DNA from: Terriglobia bacterium
Lineage (GTDB): Bacteria > Acidobacteriota > Terriglobia > Terriglobales > Acidobacteriaceae
Assembly (NCBI GenBank): GCA_020073395.1
Contig: JAIQFF010000017.1
Coordinates: 1 to 52,864, forward strand
Direction: 5' to 3'
Length of the DNA stretch: 52,864 nt
A model generated the notes under the pieces. The model did no database searches. It had not been told where the DNA came from and saw only the letters and a program-made list of their open reading frames with translations. Made by a program: the position numbers and the translations under genes. Shown piece after piece: positions 8,816 through 16,010 of the stretch; the first letter of the stretch is position 1, and each line of letters starts with the position of its first letter.

Positions 8816-9730
8816 ATGCAAGCTGCCGTTTATACCAGGGCTAAGTCGGGAAAGATCCTCGAAATAAGGGATCTCGAACAGCCCGTTCCGAAGGGCAATG
8901 AAGTCCTCCTGCGAGTTCGCGCCGCTTCAGTTAATCCGCTGGATTGGCGGATGAAATCCGTACGGCCCGGAGTGGACGTTGCTGGAGAGATCGTGGCGAT
9001 CGGGAAAACCGTGACGCAGTTCAAGCCTGGCGATGCCGTATTCGGAGTTGGTAAGGGCGCCTTTGCCGAATACGCCTGTGCTCCAGAACTCAAAGTAGCT
9101 CCCAAACCGGAAAGCGTCAGCTTCGAACAAGCGGCGGCTGTGCCGATTGCAGGGCTTACTGCCTTGCAGGCACTTCGCAACAAAGGCCAGCTTCAGCCCG
9201 GGCAAAAGGTCTTGATCAACGGTGCGGCGGGAGGGATTGGCACCTTTGCCGTGCAGATTGCGAAGTCGTTTGGTGCAAATGTCACTGGGGTTTGCAGCAC
9301 GAAGAACATTGAACTGGTGCGCTCGCTTGGCGCCGACCGAGTCATCGACTATACACGCGAGGATTTCACTCAGGGCAGCGAACGTTATGACCTGCTTCTC
9401 GACAACGTGGGAAACCGCACGTTGGCAGCGATGAAGCGTGTCCTGGGTCCAAATGGCAAGTGTGTCATGACTGGAGCGCCCAAGAAAGTTTCGGCGGTGT
9501 TTACCCGGCTGCTCAAGGCATCTGCGCGGTCACTGTTGTTTCGGCAGAAGTTTACATTCTTCATTGCGAATATCAATCGAGACGACCTCACGACTATTTG
9601 CGAACTAATCAAGGCCGGAAAATTAGCTCCGGCGATCGACCGGCGTTATCCCCTAGCTGAAACCGGTGATGCCATTGTTTACGTAGAAGCAGGACATGCC
9701 CGGGCGAAAGTCGTCGTCACGTTCCAGTAG
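8816..9730 (+). CDS. Zinc-free medium-chain NAD(P)H:quinone oxidoreductase-like protein
   Basis: 304 residues, slightly short for the family. The N-terminal GroES-like domain has VRAASVNPLDWRMK and GVDVAGEIVAIGKTVTQFK. The Rossmann nucleotide-binding loop is GAAGGIGTFAVQIAK near residues 140-154, followed by LGADRVIDYTREDF, typical of NAD(P)H-dependent quinone reductases and reticulon-4-interacting-like reductases. The zinc ligands of alcohol dehydrogenases are absent. It likely reduces quinones or conjugated carbonyls in the cytosol with NADPH; the substrate is unknown. It is a single gene, with a CRP-like palindrome and possible -10 box just upstream. Confidence 0.88.
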   Translation: MQAAVYTRAKSGKILEIRDLEQPVPKGNEVLLRVRAASVNPLDWRMKSVRPGVDVAGEIVAIGKTVTQFKPGDAVFGVGKGAFAEYACAPELKVAPKPESVSFEQAAAVPIAGLTALQALRNKGQLQPGQKVLINGAAGGIGTFAVQIAKSFGANVTGVCSTKNIELVRSLGADRVIDYTREDFTQGSERYDLLLDNVGNRTLAAMKRVLGPNGKCVMTGAPKKVSAVFTRLLKASARSLLFRQKFTFFIANINRDDLTTICELIKAGKLAPAIDRRYPLAETGDAIVYVEAGHARAKVVVTFQ

Positions 9731-9783
9731 ATAGGCGACCCGATCAGGCGTCTCCTTGTTCAACGCGGTCTGTCAGCCTGACT

Positions 9784-9990
9784 GGCGATAAATCGCCATC
9801 TCTAACAATGTCGGCGGTGTCAAGAACGTCTTCGAGCACACTGCAGCATCCGCTCCGAATCAAGCGCCATTTCGCGCTGGTTGAGATTTGCCAGGCCAAC
9901 CGTAGGCTCGCTGCTAGTCGTTTCGGGTCAGGCACTCGGTCCGACCCAACCATCTCTTGGATCGCAACCTCGATCATGATTACTACTTCG
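9784..9990 (-). repeat. ~200-bp duplicated element, copy 1
   Basis: Aligns along its length with 11292-11497. Both begin with the perfect palindrome GGCGATAAATCGCC (9784-9797), then TCTAACAATGTCGGCG, later GCGCCATTTCGC, GGTCAGG, TCGGTCCGACCCA / TCAGTCCGACCCA and CGATCATG. On the minus strand copy 1 is open (MIEVAIQEMVGSDRVPD...), whereas copy 2 has a stop at the same place. It abuts the IS110 fragment. Nature unknown: possibly a non-autonomous element or a decayed gene. Confidence 0.65.
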
Positions 9991-10025
9991 AACTCCCCTC
10001 CGAGTCCACGATCTGTTCCAGCTCC

Positions 10026-10395
10026 CATTCAGCTCGTGGATCTTCGGCATGAGCCGGTCGAGTAGGTCGAGCAAGTCTTGCCGACGTCGGCTCGCCCAAG
10101 GTGCCAGCGACAACCCTTGCAGTTCCGCCCGCCCCGCCGGACGCCACAACGCTTTCTTGCGCCGTAGCCCCTCGTTGAGCGCCACTACGTGCAACTGGTT
10201 CATGACGCGCGTGCGCATCTGCACCAGCCGGTGGCGATGCCAGAGCAGTTGCCGCGGATCGCGGTTCTCTGCGTCCGGCACCCAGATTCGCGGAAAGCGA
10301 TCTTCCAGCAGCAGGTGCAGCAACAACTGCGCATCCTGGCGATCTTCCGATTGTGGACACCTCTCCGGGTTGCCTCGGTGGTGCTGCATCCCCAT
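10026..10395 (-). pseudogene. IS110-family transposase fragment
   Basis: The minus-strand frame encodes the middle of an IS110-type DEDD transposase: EDRQDAQLLLHLLLEDRFPR, IWVPDAENRDPRQLLWHRHR, VMNQLHVVALNEGLRRKKAL and SLAPWASRRRQDLLDLLDRL. Recognisable similarity runs from about 10359 down to 10026. The N-terminal catalytic start and the whole C-terminal Tnp20-type domain with its Ser are missing, as are the element ends. It cannot be active. It is fused at its 3' side to the ~200-bp duplicated element, so a rearrangement probably joined the two. Confidence 0.8.
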
Positions 10396-10454
10396 GATGG
10401 GAACTACTCTTCGGGGAGGCGAGGTTAATGCGATACGGATGAGCGCGTGCTGTC

Positions 10455-10470
10455 AGTGATAAGGGTCACA
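10455..10470. promoter_or_regulatory. CRP/FNR-type palindrome (second site)
   Basis: AGTGATAAGGGTCACA keeps GTGA-N6-TCAC and shares GTGAT--GGGTCACATC with the site at 8764. It lies about 210 bases before the DinB-like gene, between the IS110 fragment and repeat copy B. Whether it still serves a promoter is unclear. Confidence 0.35.
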
Positions 10471-10536
10471 TCTTGATGTGCTGTAATGGCCCAACGGCTA
10501 CAGCGCCCGCCAGACGTCACGGTTGAAAAATCGCCA

Positions 10537-10607
10537 TAGCACTCAAAACCCCATTTCGGGGACAGCCCAGGGTCAATGAGTGCTACGCCTGTTTTCGTCA
10601 ACGATGC
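10537..10607 (+). repeat. Palindromic repeat family 1, copy B
   Basis: Outer arms TAGCACTCA (10537-10545) and TGAGTGCTA (10577-10585) are perfectly complementary across a 31-base spacer, the same spacer as copy A. The inner stem is CCCC (10549-10552) with GGGG (10558-10561). The tail CGCCTGTTTTCGTCAA is identical to copy A. Confidence 0.75.
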
Positions 10608-10680
10608 TCTTCGGCGATTGCGTGGAATCGGCCCGCAATTCTACACTCGTAGCAGCAGCAACGTCCTTGAGGAAAGGAAC

Positions 10681-11220
10681 ATGGTCGTGAACTGGACAGA
10701 GTTCTTGAAGAACGAGATTGAAACAGTCTACGGAACGACCGCTCGGCTGCTCGACAAAGTGGATGCGAACAGCCTCGGCTGGAAACCGGCGAGTGGTTCC
10801 AATTGGATGACGGTCGGCCAGCTCATCAAGCACATTACGAACGCTTGTGGCGCCGGGTGCAAGGGATTCGTGTCGGGCGACTGGGGTCTCCCGGCGGGCA
10901 AGAAGCTGGAAGACCTGTCGCCGGAGGAAAACCTGCCATCTGCCGAAAAGCTGCCTACCGTTGACAGTGTCGACGAGGCTAAGCGGTTACTCGCAGAGGA
11001 CAAAGCCGTTGCCCTGCAGATGATTGACAAAGCTGGCGAGGACGATCTAACGAGCAAAGAAATGGCTGCGCCATGGGCTCCGGATGTATCAATGTCCCTG
11101 GGCCGACATCTCCACCAAATGATCCAGCATCTCGATCGACACAAGAGTCAATTGTTCTACTACTTGAAGCTTCAAGGGAAGACCGTCAATACTGTGGACC
11201 TGTGGGGCAATCCTCCCTGA
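10681..11220 (+). CDS. DinB-family protein
   Basis: 179 residues from the ATG at 10681, which is preceded by GAGGAAAGGAAC, a strong ribosome-binding site. An upstream in-frame ATG at 10576 lies inside repeat copy B and is rejected. DinB-superfamily four-helix bundles bind a metal through three His. Candidates here are in QLIKHI (about residue 48) and in HLHQMIQHLDRHKSQLFYYL near the C-terminus. The family includes thiol transferases such as bacillithiol transferases and uncharacterised stress proteins, so a detoxification role is possible but not shown. No operon partners. Confidence 0.85.
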   Translation: MVVNWTEFLKNEIETVYGTTARLLDKVDANSLGWKPASGSNWMTVGQLIKHITNACGAGCKGFVSGDWGLPAGKKLEDLSPEENLPSAEKLPTVDSVDEAKRLLAEDKAVALQMIDKAGEDDLTSKEMAAPWAPDVSMSLGRHLHQMIQHLDRHKSQLFYYLKLQGKTVNTVDLWGNPP

Positions 11221-11291
11221 CACCGCAGCGTTTACTTGGACCACCGGGTGGATCGTCGACAACTCGGAAACTGGGAACGTGGCTCGTAGTT

Positions 11292-11497
11292 GGCGATAAA
11301 TCGCCTCTCTAACAATGTCGGCGTTGTCAATCAGTATTGGCGCACACTTCAGCCTGCACTCGATGAGGAGCGCCATTTCGCTCTAGCGGAACCAGTGCCG
11401 ATCCAACCAAGGCTCGCTCACAATAATTGTTTAGGTCAGGAACTCAGTCCGACCCATGCATCTCTTCGATCCACACCGCGATCATGTGATTTCGACA
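11292..11497 (-). repeat. ~200-bp duplicated element, copy 2
   Basis: Starts with the same GGCGATAAATCGCC palindrome (11292-11305) and aligns to 9784-9990. Its minus-strand translation begins MIAVWIEEMHGSD then stops, then VPD, against MIEVAIQEMVGSDRVPD in copy 1. This supports common origin and decay of any coding content. There is no transposase nearby. Confidence 0.65.
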
Positions 11498-11528
11498 ACT
11501 GACCTGACGGCCACTCTAAACGCGGTTC

Positions 11529-11544
11529 TGTGATGCCCATCACG
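11529..11544. promoter_or_regulatory. CRP/FNR-type palindrome upstream of lipoprotein gene
   Basis: TGTGATGCCCATCACG matches TGTGA-N6-TCAC. A CATAAT hexamer at 11569-11574 lies about 32 bases from its centre, and the ATG is at 11599. The layout resembles the site upstream of the reductase gene at 8816. Confidence 0.4.
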
Positions 11545-11598
11545 GCAATCTGCTGCAGCCCAGCCTAGCATAATCTTTGGCGATGATCGGAGGCAGGA

Positions 11599-12039
11599 AT
11601 GTCCCAAATGGTGCGTGCAATTACTCTTCCGGTTGCTCTGCTCGTGGCATTCTTGCTCGGCAGTTGTAGCAGCGGGCTCCCGCATTCCAACCAAGTGACC
11701 GTGAGGGTCACGCCTGCACAGGCAACCGTTGCGGTTGGCGGAACGGTGGCGTTGGAGGGAGATGCCAGCGGATTCACCCGTTCACCGATTGTCCGGTGGT
11801 GGGTCCAGGAAGCGCGCGATGCGGGCGGTGACGACTGTGGCTACCTGCGACCGCCACCCGTGTCACCTTGTCAATTCGGGTACGTGATCTTTGGTTCGGT
11901 CACCCAGTTCCCGAGTTCAGCAACCTACTACGCACCCCTCACGCCGGGCACGTACCACGTCACCTTTGAGGCTACCCAGAATACGGCATTCGAATACCTG
12001 AGCAAGACTGCAACCGCCACGATCACCGTCACGCCATAG
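11599..12039 (+). CDS. Small lipoprotein with Ig-like fold
   Basis: 146 residues. GGAGGCAGGA directly before the ATG supports the start. The N-terminal hydrophobic segment ends in the lipobox LLGSC (Cys about residue 23), so it is predicted to be lipidated and held in the periplasm or outer membrane. The mature part, with VTVRVTPAQATVAVGGTVAL and a C-terminal TPGTYHVTFEA, is typical of a bacterial Ig-like (Big-type) beta-sandwich, commonly found in acidobacterial surface proteins. Two Cys in the middle (CGYLRPPPVSPC) may form a disulfide. Function is unknown. Possibly controlled by the CRP-like site upstream. Confidence 0.75.
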   Translation: MSQMVRAITLPVALLVAFLLGSCSSGLPHSNQVTVRVTPAQATVAVGGTVALEGDASGFTRSPIVRWWVQEARDAGGDDCGYLRPPPVSPCQFGYVIFGSVTQFPSSATYYAPLTPGTYHVTFEATQNTAFEYLSKTATATITVTP

Positions 12040-12173
12040 TTTCGGCGTCTTGTTGGCGAAAATCCCCACCATCTACCGACAGTGGGTGGCAGGCCGAAAT
12101 CGTACCACCAGCATGTTTGGCGTAACATTGCTCCCTTCACATCCGACAAAAGCTCTTCCGCGTGGAAAGTGCG

Positions 12174-12803
12174 CTACTTCTTCGGATAGCCAACAGACTG
12201 CGCCAGCAGAATCTTTTGGTTTGGCCCCAACTTCATGATCTTGGCTAGCGCGGCGCGATCCACAGAGCCTCGGACGACCGTTGCCAATCCCTCTGAGGTA
12301 CAGAATAGATAGACATTCTCACTGATGAAACCTACATCGGCGGCAGTGAAGAACTCTGCCTCACTCCCCGATTGTCCCGTCTTGCTGAGATCTGCGACGT
12401 AGACGAGGTTTAGAGGTGCAGCGGCGACAAAGGCTTGCGTTCCAGTGGCGGCGCGCACATCTTGCGCCAGGATCGGCTCAAGCCGGTTTGCTTTGGCATG
12501 GTATAGAAATAGGCCATCGTCCATAGCGACGTAGATGTCAATTTCTTGCCAGTTCATCGCCGAAGGCGCGGTACGTCCGCCATCCGGACGGTTAATGCCG
12601 AACGCAGCCCAAAGGAGATTGGCTAACACCTGCATGGGCAGCTTCTCGGGGCTAAACTCCCGTCGAGTTTTTCGTTCCTTAAGCACCTGCATGAGCGGAC
12701 GGCCACCCTCGGTCTGTGCCGTTGGCAGTTGGATCGGTTTCAGATCCTGGGCTTGGATGGCGACGCTGACAACAAGAGTGAGTAGTAAAGCCGATTTGCG
12801 CAT
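12174..12803 (-). CDS. Exported SagB/ThcOx-type nitroreductase-like protein
   Basis: 209 residues. It has a signal peptide (MRKSALLLTLVVSVAIQAQ) and then a nitroreductase-fold domain: LMQVLKERKTRREFSPEKL, with the Arg/Arg pair expected to contact FMN phosphate, ANLLWAAFGINRPDGGRTAPSAMNWQE, and a C-terminal GLATVVRGSVDRAAL. This subfamily (SagB/ThcOx-type dehydrogenases) includes oxidases acting on heterocycles in peptides, but many members are stand-alone proteins of unknown role. Export is unusual for an FMN enzyme and suggests an envelope redox role. No peptide or cyclodehydratase gene is nearby. Confidence 0.8.
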   Translation of the reverse strand: MRKSALLLTLVVSVAIQAQDLKPIQLPTAQTEGGRPLMQVLKERKTRREFSPEKLPMQVLANLLWAAFGINRPDGGRTAPSAMNWQEIDIYVAMDDGLFLYHAKANRLEPILAQDVRAATGTQAFVAAAPLNLVYVADLSKTGQSGSEAEFFTAADVGFISENVYLFCTSEGLATVVRGSVDRAALAKIMKLGPNQKILLAQSVGYPKK

Positions 12804-13074
12804 AAAGATCCTCAGTAAGAGATGCTCTTGGGCCGGGCTGGAGATCGTCGGAGGAGGGGAACCGCTGGCGCCAAGCCTCGAGCCAAGCCAGGATTGTAAG
12901 ACGCTTCAACCATGAAAGCGCGCACCCTTGTGTCTCTTCCGGGCGGTTTGTCGCCAACTCGGAAGTAATGACGCCATCAGATAAGCATCGACTGACTGCC
13001 AATCAGTCCCAAGAGCCGAGTTTAACGGGGGTTCTTCGACCGTTTTTGTGCGAACCGCGTCCCAAATTTGGAAT

Positions 13075-13875
13075 TCACTTGGCCTGCGGGTGTGCCTGTT
13101 GCACCATTTCGACCAAGACTCTCCGAGTCTCAGCTGGATTGCTTACCTCCCGCAAGAATGCGATGCGGGCACCAAGCATACCATCCTGGGTCTTCAAGAG
13201 CACATGAAACCCGAGACGATCGACTGCAGTCATCGTTGCTTCCTGTGACTCAACACGAGCAAATTCCCGGGCAAGCAACACGAGCGCATCTTTGTGGTCG
13301 GCATTCATGTGCTGAATGATTTCGGCCATTGAGTCAGCGAGAGGGTCGGGTTGGCTACGGTCATATTCGGAGGCCGATACCCAGCCCATAACTCCGAAGC
13401 CGCCCACGTAATAAACGTCCACCACTTTTATGCGATAAAAGGAAAAGTCTTCAAAATCTACCCAATACTTGCTGTTGCCATAACGCGCCAAGTAGAGCTT
13501 TCGAGCCTCTGCCACCTCCGCGTCCGGTACCGGCAGAACTTTTCCTACTAGCGTTACTCTCGATGCTCCAAGGGCATCGCCGCCGGCATCCTCCTGGGTA
13601 ACAAGCAAGCTGGCGCGAGGGTCGGCTTGCAAGTTCTGCGTGTGCATGGCCATTGTGCTAATAAGGAAGATGGTACGCCCGTGAGCGTCCAACCCGTAGG
13701 GCATCACGGACCCGAACGGGAAGCCCGGCTGTTTCCGCGACAGGGTTGAGAGGCTACCTATGCGGCCCAAATACACCAATGTGCGCGCACGCTCGGCGAA
13801 TGTGGGCGCGGGGACCGGAGGCTGGTCACTCGCTGGCCCAGGTCCCGCATGTTTTCTGACGGATGAGGTAGGCAT
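13075..13875 (-). CDS. HugZ-like heme-utilisation/pyridoxamine 5'-phosphate oxidase-fold protein
   Basis: 266 residues. The first part (about 25-170) is a split-barrel flavin/heme-binding fold: IGSLSTLSRKQPGFPFGSVM, LISTMAMHTQNLQADPRASL and LARYGNSKYWVDFEDFSFYR. The second part (about 180-260) is a DUF2470-type domain with IIQHMNADHKDALVLLAR and TAVDRLGFHVLLKT. This arrangement is typical of HugZ-family proteins, some of which degrade heme and others reduce or bind flavins; which applies here is not visible. The start ATG is preceded by GGAGAAAAG. A 52-codon reading frame ends immediately before that ribosome-binding site, so the two may be co-translated. Confidence 0.85.
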   Translation of the reverse strand: MPTSSVRKHAGPGPASDQPPVPAPTFAERARTLVYLGRIGSLSTLSRKQPGFPFGSVMPYGLDAHGRTIFLISTMAMHTQNLQADPRASLLVTQEDAGGDALGASRVTLVGKVLPVPDAEVAEARKLYLARYGNSKYWVDFEDFSFYRIKVVDVYYVGGFGVMGWVSASEYDRSQPDPLADSMAEIIQHMNADHKDALVLLAREFARVESQEATMTAVDRLGFHVLLKTQDGMLGARIAFLREVSNPAETRRVLVEMVQQAHPQAK

Positions 13876-13889
13876 CGCGGTCTTTTCTC

Positions 13890-14048
13890 CTATGTCTCTT
13901 CGCCGGGCGGACCCGCGCAGCCGGCAAGATCCTGAGGCTTGATCTTCTGTTGAACTTCGCTAACACGCTCGCGCATTGTCTTCAAAGCATCTTCGAGAAG
14001 CGGGACGTCAGCTACAAGCAGGCTGCTGGGCTGCCCTGCTGCGGTCAT
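13890..14048 (-). CDS. Possible 52-residue protein between acyltransferase remnant and HugZ gene
   Basis: Its ATG overlaps the TGA of the hexapeptide acyltransferase remnant as ATGA. Its TAG stop directly abuts the GGAG of the HugZ gene. The product starts MTAAGQPSSLLVADVPLLED, continues with a charged predicted helix (ALKTMRERVSEVQQKIKP) and ends in a Gly/Pro-rich CAGPPGEET. It matches no family I know. The coupling on both sides suggests a real gene, but short length and the decayed upstream neighbour leave doubt. Confidence 0.45.
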   Translation of the reverse strand: MTAAGQPSSLLVADVPLLEDALKTMRERVSEVQQKIKPQDLAGCAGPPGEET

Positions 14049-14328
14049 CGGATTCGTTTTGCAGGAATGCCTGCGTAGACTGCTTCCGCTTCGAGTTGGG
14101 TTCGCTTGGGCACAAGACTCAGCGCGCCGATCTCGCAGTTGGGCCCGGCGTCTACACCGATCTCAATAACGCTGCCGAGGCCGACGGTAGTGTGCGGCCC
14201 AGCCTCACGGATGCTGTTTTTACGATTCCACCCTCTACGGTATGGCCGGAGAGATGAACGCCAGCGCCGATGACCACATCATCCCCGAATTCGAGAAGAT
14301 TATAATCATTTATCGAGAGGCTGTTGAC
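14045..14328 (-). pseudogene. Hexapeptide-repeat acyltransferase C-terminal remnant, frameshifted
   Basis: Two minus-strand frames together encode a left-handed beta-helix acyltransferase end. The first reads NSLSINDYNLLEFGDDVVIG, then AGVHLSGHTVEGG and KTASVRLGRT. After a shift near 14200 the second reads TVGLGSVIEIGVDAGPNCEI, GALSLVPKRTQLEAEAVYAG, IPAKRIR and stop. The rungs (I-G-x-x-x-x-I/V pattern) and the final YAGIPAKRI are typical. Upstream the first frame meets a stop at 14329-14331, so the N-terminal part is lost as well. It resembles the beta-helix part of adenylation-linked (Pls-type) acyltransferases, but the fragment is too short to be sure. Confidence 0.65.
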
Positions 14329-14564
14329 CTAACTTCGCTCCGGAAGCGCGAAGCCGGCGCCGGACAGCTTCAGGAATCAATCACTCCCACCTCTACCGCT
14401 TCGCGGTGTTGGGCCGCATAGCTAACGAGGTCTAGCGTTGTCGATAAGGAGATGCAAGTATTCCTGCCAAACACACTCCAGCAACAGCCGCCCTAATCGG
14501 TACCGACTGGCTGCGTGACCTCATTAACCGTAACCGGCGCAGCGAGGCGGTTGGCATTTTCTCG

Positions 14565-15851
14565 GTGTGCTCCGCCGACCCTTGGGTACTGGGAGCGGCA
14601 ATGCGTCAGGCACTCGAGGACGGGTCTTATCTGTGCGTCGAATCGACTTCGAATCAGGTGAACCAACTCGGTGGTTACACCGGACTCACTGCCGTGCAGT
14701 TCGCAACCTTCATCTATTCACTGGCCCAGAAAGTTGGCCTTGAGAAGCATCGAATCCTGTTGGGTGGCGATCACCTTGGACCATATCCTTGGCGGCACCT
14801 GCACAGTCAGAAAGCCATGGATCGCGCGTGTGAACTGGTTCGGGATTGTGTGCTTGCTGGGTATACCAAGATCCATCTGGACGCCAGCATGGCCTGCGCC
14901 GATGACCCGGTGGGTCCACTTGATGAGTGCGTCGTGGCCAGACGAGCTGCGCTCCTTTGCCAAACCGCAGAGAGCGCCCGCGTGGAACTCGGGACTGACT
15001 TCGGGGCCCTGCTGTATGTGATCGGAACTGAAGTTCCAACCCCCGGCGGTGAACAGTCAAATGGTCCCGCCCCACTCGTGACCGAAGTCGCCGATGTACA
15101 ACAAACGCTGGAGATTGCGCGAAGAAGTTTTCTCGAATGCGGCTTGGAGGACGCCTGGCAACGCGTGATCGGATTGGTTGTCCAACCGGGTGTGGAGTTC
15201 GGTGATGCCACCGTATTCGACTATGATCGAGTCAAAGCACAATTTCTTTCCCAACATTTGCCGACATCCCCCGCTCTGGTCTACGAAGCACATTCGACGG
15301 ACTACCAACTAGCTTCGGCTCTACGGCGAATGGTCGAAGACCACTTTGCGATTCTGAAGGTCGGTCCTTGGCTAACCTTCTCATTCCGCGAGGCAGTGTT
15401 TGCCTTGAGCGAGATAGAACGTGAATGGCTGGGTGCGCGACGCAGTGTGCAACTTTCGAGAGTTCGCGACGCGCTGGAGCGGGCCATGCTGAGCAATCCC
15501 AGTCATTGGAAGGCCTATTACTCCGGGGATGATGCTGAACTCCAATTTGCGCGACGATTCAGCTTCAGTGATCGCTGCCGCTACTACTGGCCTGACGGAT
15601 TGGTGCAGCGCGAGTTGAAGCAGCTACTGACGAACCTCGGAACTGCTAGCATTCCATTAACACTTCTGAGTCAGTTCATGCCGATGCAATACGAAAGAGT
15701 TAGAGCAGGTAGGATTCCTGCCAGCTGCGATTCGCTAATCGATGACAACATACGGCGAATCCTAAAGATGTATGCTGCGGCTTGTGGATCTAACAACGGA
15801 AGTGTGGACAGCGCCAGCCAAGGAGAGATGAGAATAACGTCGGGGCATTGA
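14565..15851 (+). CDS. Tagatose-bisphosphate aldolase non-catalytic subunit-like protein (KbaZ/GatZ family)
   Basis: Matches the KbaZ/GatZ family, which stabilises class II tagatose-1,6-bisphosphate aldolase. Seen: YLCVESTSNQVNQLGGYTGL, RILLGGDHLGPYPWRHL, KIHLDASMACADDPVGPL, VIGTEVPTPGGEQ, LVYEAHSTDYQ, FAILKVGPWLTFSFREA and SDRCRYYWPDGLV. The frame is open from 14448 and the family's usual N-terminus (DWLRDLINRNRRSEAVGIFS) lies upstream of 14565, yet there is no ATG, GTG or TTG in frame there. The GTG at 14565 would cut the protein within a conserved strand. The real start may be a rare codon (ATT at 14460 follows AAGGAG) or may have been lost. No KbaY or sugar operon is nearby. Confidence 0.8.
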   Translation: MCSADPWVLGAAMRQALEDGSYLCVESTSNQVNQLGGYTGLTAVQFATFIYSLAQKVGLEKHRILLGGDHLGPYPWRHLHSQKAMDRACELVRDCVLAGYTKIHLDASMACADDPVGPLDECVVARRAALLCQTAESARVELGTDFGALLYVIGTEVPTPGGEQSNGPAPLVTEVADVQQTLEIARRSFLECGLEDAWQRVIGLVVQPGVEFGDATVFDYDRVKAQFLSQHLPTSPALVYEAHSTDYQLASALRRMVEDHFAILKVGPWLTFSFREAVFALSEIEREWLGARRSVQLSRVRDALERAMLSNPSHWKAYYSGDDAELQFARRFSFSDRCRYYWPDGLVQRELKQLLTNLGTASIPLTLLSQFMPMQYERVRAGRIPASCDSLIDDNIRRILKMYAAACGSNNGSVDSASQGEMRITSGH

Positions 15852-16010
15852 CCGAGTTTGCGCGTGCGGTGATGGCCATGGAACACGGTCCTTGCCTTTA
15901 AGGCGGCAAGTGCCAATCCACAGCCGACCCGCTCCACTGATTGGGTAGACAAAGCCCAGGGCCAATAGTAGCGGTGGCCGAGCGCGCGACCAACATCAGC
16001 CATCTTTGGC

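Larger units (their letters stand above)
11221..11598. other. Intergenic region with duplicated element and regulatory palindrome
   Basis: No gene. It holds copy 2 of the ~200-bp element (11292-11497) and a CRP-like palindrome (11529-11544) before the lipoprotein gene. Confidence 0.6.

Noticed and set aside
10026-10395. Active IS110 element with bridge RNA
   Set aside because: Only the middle of the transposase is present. The N-terminal DEDD start, the C-terminal catalytic domain and the ends are missing.
10537-10585. CIRCE-like element (TAGCACTC ... GAGTGCTA), HrcA operator
   Set aside because: The arms resemble CIRCE, but CIRCE has a 9-base spacer and sits before chaperone genes. Here the arms are 31 bases apart, there is an inner hairpin, other copies have different arms, and no chaperone gene is near.
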